The notes below the pieces were generated by a model. That model worked only from the letters and a program-made list of their open reading frames with translations, made no database searches and was not told the DNA's origin. 8,786 nt of DNA from Chitinophagaceae bacterium (GTDB lineage Bacteria > Bacteroidota > Bacteroidia > Chitinophagales > Chitinophagaceae): positions 1 to 8,786 of the forward strand of contig PMUF01000090.1 of NCBI GenBank assembly GCA_003167015.1, given 5' to 3'. The translations under genes were made by a program, and so were the position numbers. Positions within the stretch are counted from its first letter, which is position 1. Each line of letters starts with the position of its first letter. Below, piece after piece: positions 5,799 through 8,786 of the stretch.

Positions 5799-6659
5799 AT
5801 GACTATGCACAAGCCAGCCTTTCAGATCGAAGTATCGCACATCTCGGATGAGGATTTGCTCCAGTCCCGTCTGCTCGTGGAGGTCAACCCGAACGCGTTC
5901 ACCTATGTATTACTCAATCAGCGGAACATGAGCCCGCTGGTCGTTAAATACTTCCAGCTCGAACATAGCAAGGAGCACCCATTGACCGATATCCTTCGGG
6001 AGATCCTCGAATCGGACCCGTTGCTGAAGCGTTCGGTGAAAGAGACCCTCCTTGTCTACAATTTTCCTGAAAGCAGCCTCGTGCCCGAATCACTGTTCGT
6101 TACAGACTCCAACCGGGAGATCATCGATACATTGCACGGCAACCTGAAAAAGGGCCTGATCCTGACGGAAAAGATCCCCTGGTGGGAAATTTTCAACGTT
6201 TACCGGATCTCACCTGACCTTCACCACCTGCTGCAGCAGACTTTTTCCGCCGGGAAATACTGGCATTACTACAGCCTGATGCTCAAAAGCTATAAGATGT
6301 TCGATTCTACCGACCCGGAGGATTGCATCAAGGTCATCTTTTATGCTGATAAGATGGTTGTTCTGGTGGTCCGCAATGGGAAAGTACAGCTGATGCAGAC
6401 CTTTCTTTACCACGATGCCAAGGATGTGGCCTATCATCTGCTGAATTGCTGCCATCAGCTGGCGCTTAACCAGGAAGAAGTCAAACTGCTTGTAGGCGGT
6501 CTCATCGATAGTCAGTCGACCCTCAGCACCGAGCTGCATAAATACTTTCTGCGTATCCGGTTCGAAGAGATCGATGAGAGCATTAAGGTGACCGACGAAC
6601 TGAAGGAGCTGCCCCTCCATTATTTTTCTTCCATCCTGAAAATGGCCGTTTGCGCTTAA
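5799..6659 (+). CDS. DUF3822 family protein, unknown function
   Basis: The protein has 286 residues from ATG 5799, or 284 from the ATG at 5805. The in-frame TTG at 5766 would add 11 basic, unconserved-looking residues and lies almost on the predicted transcription start, so it is not favoured. There is no signal peptide or membrane segment, so it is cytoplasmic. I recognise it as the DUF3822 family, which in Bacteroidota I recall lying next to rsmD. The C-terminal half alternates strand and helix (KVIFYADKMVVLVVRNGKV, then a helix at about 208-224, then VKLLVGGLID, then HKYFLRIRFEEI), a pattern that could be an actin/RNase H-like (ASKHA) fold; this is inference from pattern only. Its stop is 3 bp before the rsmD start, indicating translational coupling. 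A link to ribosome maturation is suggested by context, not shown. Confidence 0.85.
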   Translation: MTMHKPAFQIEVSHISDEDLLQSRLLVEVNPNAFTYVLLNQRNMSPLVVKYFQLEHSKEHPLTDILREILESDPLLKRSVKETLLVYNFPESSLVPESLFVTDSNREIIDTLHGNLKKGLILTEKIPWWEIFNVYRISPDLHHLLQQTFSAGKYWHYYSLMLKSYKMFDSTDPEDCIKVIFYADKMVVLVVRNGKVQLMQTFLYHDAKDVAYHLLNCCHQLALNQEEVKLLVGGLIDSQSTLSTELHKYFLRIRFEEIDESIKVTDELKELPLHYFSSILKMAVCA

Positions 6660-6662
6660 TGT

Positions 6663-7205
6663 ATGAGAATCATCGGTGGTGAATTAGGCGGAAGGCGGGT
6701 GAACCCTCCGGCCAGCATGCCCCACACCAGGCCAACAACCGACATTGCTAAAGAGGGGCTTTTCAACATCCTGGAAAACAACCTGGACCTGTCTTCGCTC
6801 GTGACACTGGATCTCTTCGGTGGGACGGGCAGTATCAGCTATGAACTGGCTTCTCGCGGCGTGCGTGATCTGACGGTGGTGGAGAAAGATCCTGTCATGT
6901 ATGCTTTTATCCAAAAAAGCGCGGCTGAGCTGAAACTGGCGAATTATAAAGTGATCCGGATGGATGTTTTCCGCTTTATCGATCAATGTGCTTCCGCCTT
7001 CGACTTTATCTTTGCCGGGCCGCCATACGCGCTTCCCAATATCGATGACCTGCCCCGGCTGATCGTCAGCAAAAAATTACTCAAAGACAAAGGCTGGTTT
7101 GTGCTGGAACATACCCCTCGCAATAATTATAAAGACTTTCCACTCTATGTGACCGAGAGGAATTATGGTACCACGATCTTCTCGATCTTTGTCAATAAAA
7201 AGTAA
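6663..7205 (+). CDS. rsmD: 16S rRNA (guanine(966)-N2)-methyltransferase RsmD
   Basis: RsmD methylates N2 of G966 in 16S rRNA on an assembled 30S particle, using S-adenosylmethionine. Its 180 residues fit the family. It opens MRIIGGELGGRRV, followed by the RPTTDIAKEGLFNIL segment (23-37, matching the RPT-D--RE--FN- motif of E. coli RsmD), the SAM-binding motif LDLFGGTGSI (49-58), the acidic VVEKD (72-76), and the motif IV region FAGPPYALP (117-125). In most relatives motif IV is (D/N)PP(Y/F); here Gly119 replaces the Asp/Asn, which normally contacts the target guanine amino group. The rest of the protein is intact through the C-terminal NYGTTIFSIF. ATG 6663 is 3 bp after the DUF3822 stop; an out-of-frame ATG at 6659 overlaps that stop. 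bioD follows after 4 bp. Confidence 0.93.
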   Translation: MRIIGGELGGRRVNPPASMPHTRPTTDIAKEGLFNILENNLDLSSLVTLDLFGGTGSISYELASRGVRDLTVVEKDPVMYAFIQKSAAELKLANYKVIRMDVFRFIDQCASAFDFIFAGPPYALPNIDDLPRLIVSKKLLKDKGWFVLEHTPRNNYKDFPLYVTERNYGTTIFSIFVNKK

Positions 7206-7209
7206 TTCC

Positions 7210-7893
7210 ATGCAGCCTATTTTCATCACCGGCATCGGCACGGGCATCGGCAAGACCCTGGTCTCCGCCATCGTAACAGAAGCACTGGGAGCCACCTACT
7301 GGAAGCCCGTCCAGGCAGGCTTCGATGAGGGTACGGATACGGGTTGGGTAGGCGAGCGGATCAGCAGACCAGAGGGGCGGCTGTTGCCTGAAGCGTATAA
7401 ACTGGCCATGCCCGCCTCACCGCATATTGCCGCCCGCCAGGAGGGCATTGTCATCAGCCTGGATAAGATCGTCGATCAATTCGATGCCATCCGCCGTGAG
7501 GCCACCAATAGCCCGGCAGGTCGTGACGCAGGCGCGCCCCCCCTTATCATCGAGGGCGCCGGCGGCCTGTTCGTTCCGCTGAATGACCATGAGTTCGTCC
7601 TTGACCTGGTCCGGCGACTGGACGCTGCCGTGATCCTGGTCAGTCGCAATTACCTCGGCAGCATTAATCATTCCCTGTTGACCGCCACAGCCTGTCGCGT
7701 ACATGGACTGCGGGTCGCCGGCTGGATCTTCAACGACCAGTACGGGCAGTATGAACACGAGATCGTACAGTGGAGCGGACTGCCTTCCATCGCCTCCATT
7801 CCCTTCACCGATCATCCCGACAAGGCCTTCGTACAGGCACAGGCTGCTATCGTCCGCCCGGCCCTGCTGCTTGCGCTGGGTCTGCCCGGATAA
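7210..7893 (+). CDS. bioD: Dethiobiotin synthetase
   Basis: BioD uses ATP and CO2 to close the ureido ring of 7,8-diaminopelargonic acid, giving dethiobiotin, the penultimate step of biotin synthesis. The 227-residue protein shows the P-loop GIGTGIGKT (8-16, K15), Lys32 in YWKPVQAG (the catalytic Lys37 region of the E. coli enzyme), and IEGAGGLFVPL (114-124). ATG 7210 is chosen because it places the P-loop at residue 8 as in relatives; the in-frame ATG at 7165 lies inside rsmD and would add an unconserved 15-residue tail. A Pro/Gly/Ala-rich stretch, residues 99-111, sits before EGAGG and is encoded partly by a C7 tract (7537-7543). No other bio gene is in the window, which is unusual for a gene often found in a bio cluster. 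Spacing of 4 bp from rsmD and 23 bp to lpxK suggests cotranscription. Confidence 0.95.
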   Translation: MQPIFITGIGTGIGKTLVSAIVTEALGATYWKPVQAGFDEGTDTGWVGERISRPEGRLLPEAYKLAMPASPHIAARQEGIVISLDKIVDQFDAIRREATNSPAGRDAGAPPLIIEGAGGLFVPLNDHEFVLDLVRRLDAAVILVSRNYLGSINHSLLTATACRVHGLRVAGWIFNDQYGQYEHEIVQWSGLPSIASIPFTDHPDKAFVQAQAAIVRPALLLALGLPG

Positions 7894-7916
7894 TCGTACC
7901 TTCATACAGAATCATC

Positions 7917-8786
7917 ATGAACGTCAATTTTCCATTTCTCAGGCCTATAAGAATACTGCTGTTTCCCTTCTCGTTGATCTATGCCGTTGTCGTCAGGGTA
8001 CGTAACTGGTGCTACGATAAGCGTCTCCTCCATACGACCTCTTTCAACCTGCCCATTATCTGCGTAGGTAACCTGGCCGTCGGCGGCACCGGTAAATCCC
8101 CGATGGTAGAATGGCTGATCCGGGTTTTGCAGGACCGGTTTGCCATCGCAGTGCTGAGCCGTGGGTATAAACGCAAAACGAGAGGCTATGCGCTGGCCGG
8201 GGAATCCACCACCGCGCTGGATATCGGGGACGAGCCCATGCAATTTCACCTCAAATTCCCCGATGTGGCTGTCGCCGTGGGGGAACAGCGTATCGTTGCC
8301 ATCCCGCAGTTGCTGCATGACCGGCCCAACACCCGGGCCATTATCCTGGACGATGCCTTTCAGCACCGTGCCGTCAGGGCCGGGCTCAACATCCTGCTGA
8401 CCGACTTTTCCAATCTCTTTACCCGTGACTGGTGGCTGCCCAGCGGTGACCTTCGCGACGCGCGGTCCGGCAGCCGCCGGGCGGACATCATTATCGTCAC
8501 CAAATGCAGGGAGGACCTTACCGTGGACGAACGGCGGTCGATTGCGCTGGAGATCGCCCCCTCATCCGGGCAGCAGCTCTTCTTTACCTCCATCCGGTAT
8601 GGAAATCCCTATCATATTACCCGGCATGAGACGGGTGTTATCGATGACCAGACAGAAGTCCTGCTGGTCACCGGCATTGCCAATCCCGCCCCGCTGAAAC
8701 GCTGGCTCGGCGATCGTGCCGGCGCCTATGATGAAATGGCCTACAGCGAACACCATATCTTCTCGATCGATGACCTGCAGGCGATC
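7917..8786 (+). CDS. lpxK: Tetraacyldisaccharide 4'-kinase, 3'-truncated by window edge
   Basis: LpxK phosphorylates the 4' position of the tetraacyl-disaccharide-1-phosphate lipid A precursor at the inner face of the inner membrane. The frame is open from ATG 7917 to the last base (290 codons). The family is about 345-360 residues, so some 55-70 are missing. A hydrophobic N-terminal anchor at about 11-28 (IRILLFPFSLIYAVVVRV) precedes the P-loop VGNLAVGGTGKSPMVEWL (50-67, K60). Next come VLSRGYKRKTRGY (79-91), GDEP (104-107), VAVGEQR (119-125), ILDDAFQHR (143-151, the DD--QH catalytic motif with D145/D146 and H150), LPSGDLRDARSGSRRADIIIVTK (174-196) and LLVTGIANP (249-257). All these motifs are intact. 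It is the fourth gene of the DUF3822-rsmD-bioD cluster. No own promoter is seen in the 23-bp gap, so it indicates a Gram-negative envelope and likely depends on the upstream promoter. Confidence 0.95.
   Translation, partial: MNVNFPFLRPIRILLFPFSLIYAVVVRVRNWCYDKRLLHTTSFNLPIICVGNLAVGGTGKSPMVEWLIRVLQDRFAIAVLSRGYKRKTRGYALAGESTTALDIGDEPMQFHLKFPDVAVAVGEQRIVAIPQLLHDRPNTRAIILDDAFQHRAVRAGLNILLTDFSNLFTRDWWLPSGDLRDARSGSRRADIIIVTKCREDLTVDERRSIALEIAPSSGQQLFFTSIRYGNPYHITRHETGVIDDQTEVLLVTGIANPAPLKRWLGDRAGAYDEMAYSEHHIFSIDDLQAI

Noticed and set aside
1..8786. Defence island, mobile element, CRISPR array or secondary-metabolite cluster
   Set aside because: Every substantial gene is a recognisable housekeeping or conserved Bacteroidota family. 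No repeat arrays, transposases, integrases, toxin-antitoxin pairs or nuclease modules were seen.

Overview
The window is ordinary chromosomal DNA from a member of the Bacteroidota, most likely the Chitinophagaceae. The grounds are a short RpoD of about 285 residues without region 1.1, a long Bacteroidota-type AIR synthase, a DUF3822-rsmD pair (as I recall it, a Bacteroidota arrangement), start codons with no Shine-Dalgarno sequence but A/T-rich leaders, and several TAnnTTTG-like -7 boxes. Coding DNA is moderately GC-rich and the intergenic stretches are clearly richer in A/T. I saw no tRNA, rRNA, CRISPR array, insertion sequence or phage gene.

Layout, left to right. (1) 2-781: the 3' two thirds of purM (AIR synthase, purine synthesis), cut by the window edge. 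(2) 782-1150: a 369-bp gap with a possible purM terminator, a candidate rpoD promoter, and two abutting hairpins followed by a T7 tract just upstream of rpoD. (3) 1151-2008: rpoD, closed by a very strong intrinsic terminator. (4) 2171-4346: trxB (thioredoxin reductase), folB (dihydroneopterin aldolase, folate synthesis) and a secreted or periplasmic TPR protein whose C-terminal half resembles the RMDN/FAM82 family, all on the plus strand. (5) 4358-5722: a MATE-family multidrug/Na+ or H+ antiporter on the minus strand, convergent with the TPR gene (11-bp gap) and divergent from the next operon. (6) 5799-8786: a tight plus-strand operon of a DUF3822 protein, rsmD (16S rRNA m2G966 methyltransferase), bioD (dethiobiotin synthetase) and lpxK (lipid A 4'-kinase, running off the right edge), with gaps of 3, 4 and 23 bp.

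Most of the content is housekeeping: nucleotide, folate and biotin cofactors, redox, transcription, ribosome maturation and lipid A. I do not see a convincing new multi-gene system. The items most worth a second look are the RMDN-like TPR protein, the terminator-like leader of rpoD, the Gly in place of the catalytic Asp/Asn in the RsmD (D/N)PPY motif, and the uncharacterised DUF3822 protein coupled to rsmD.
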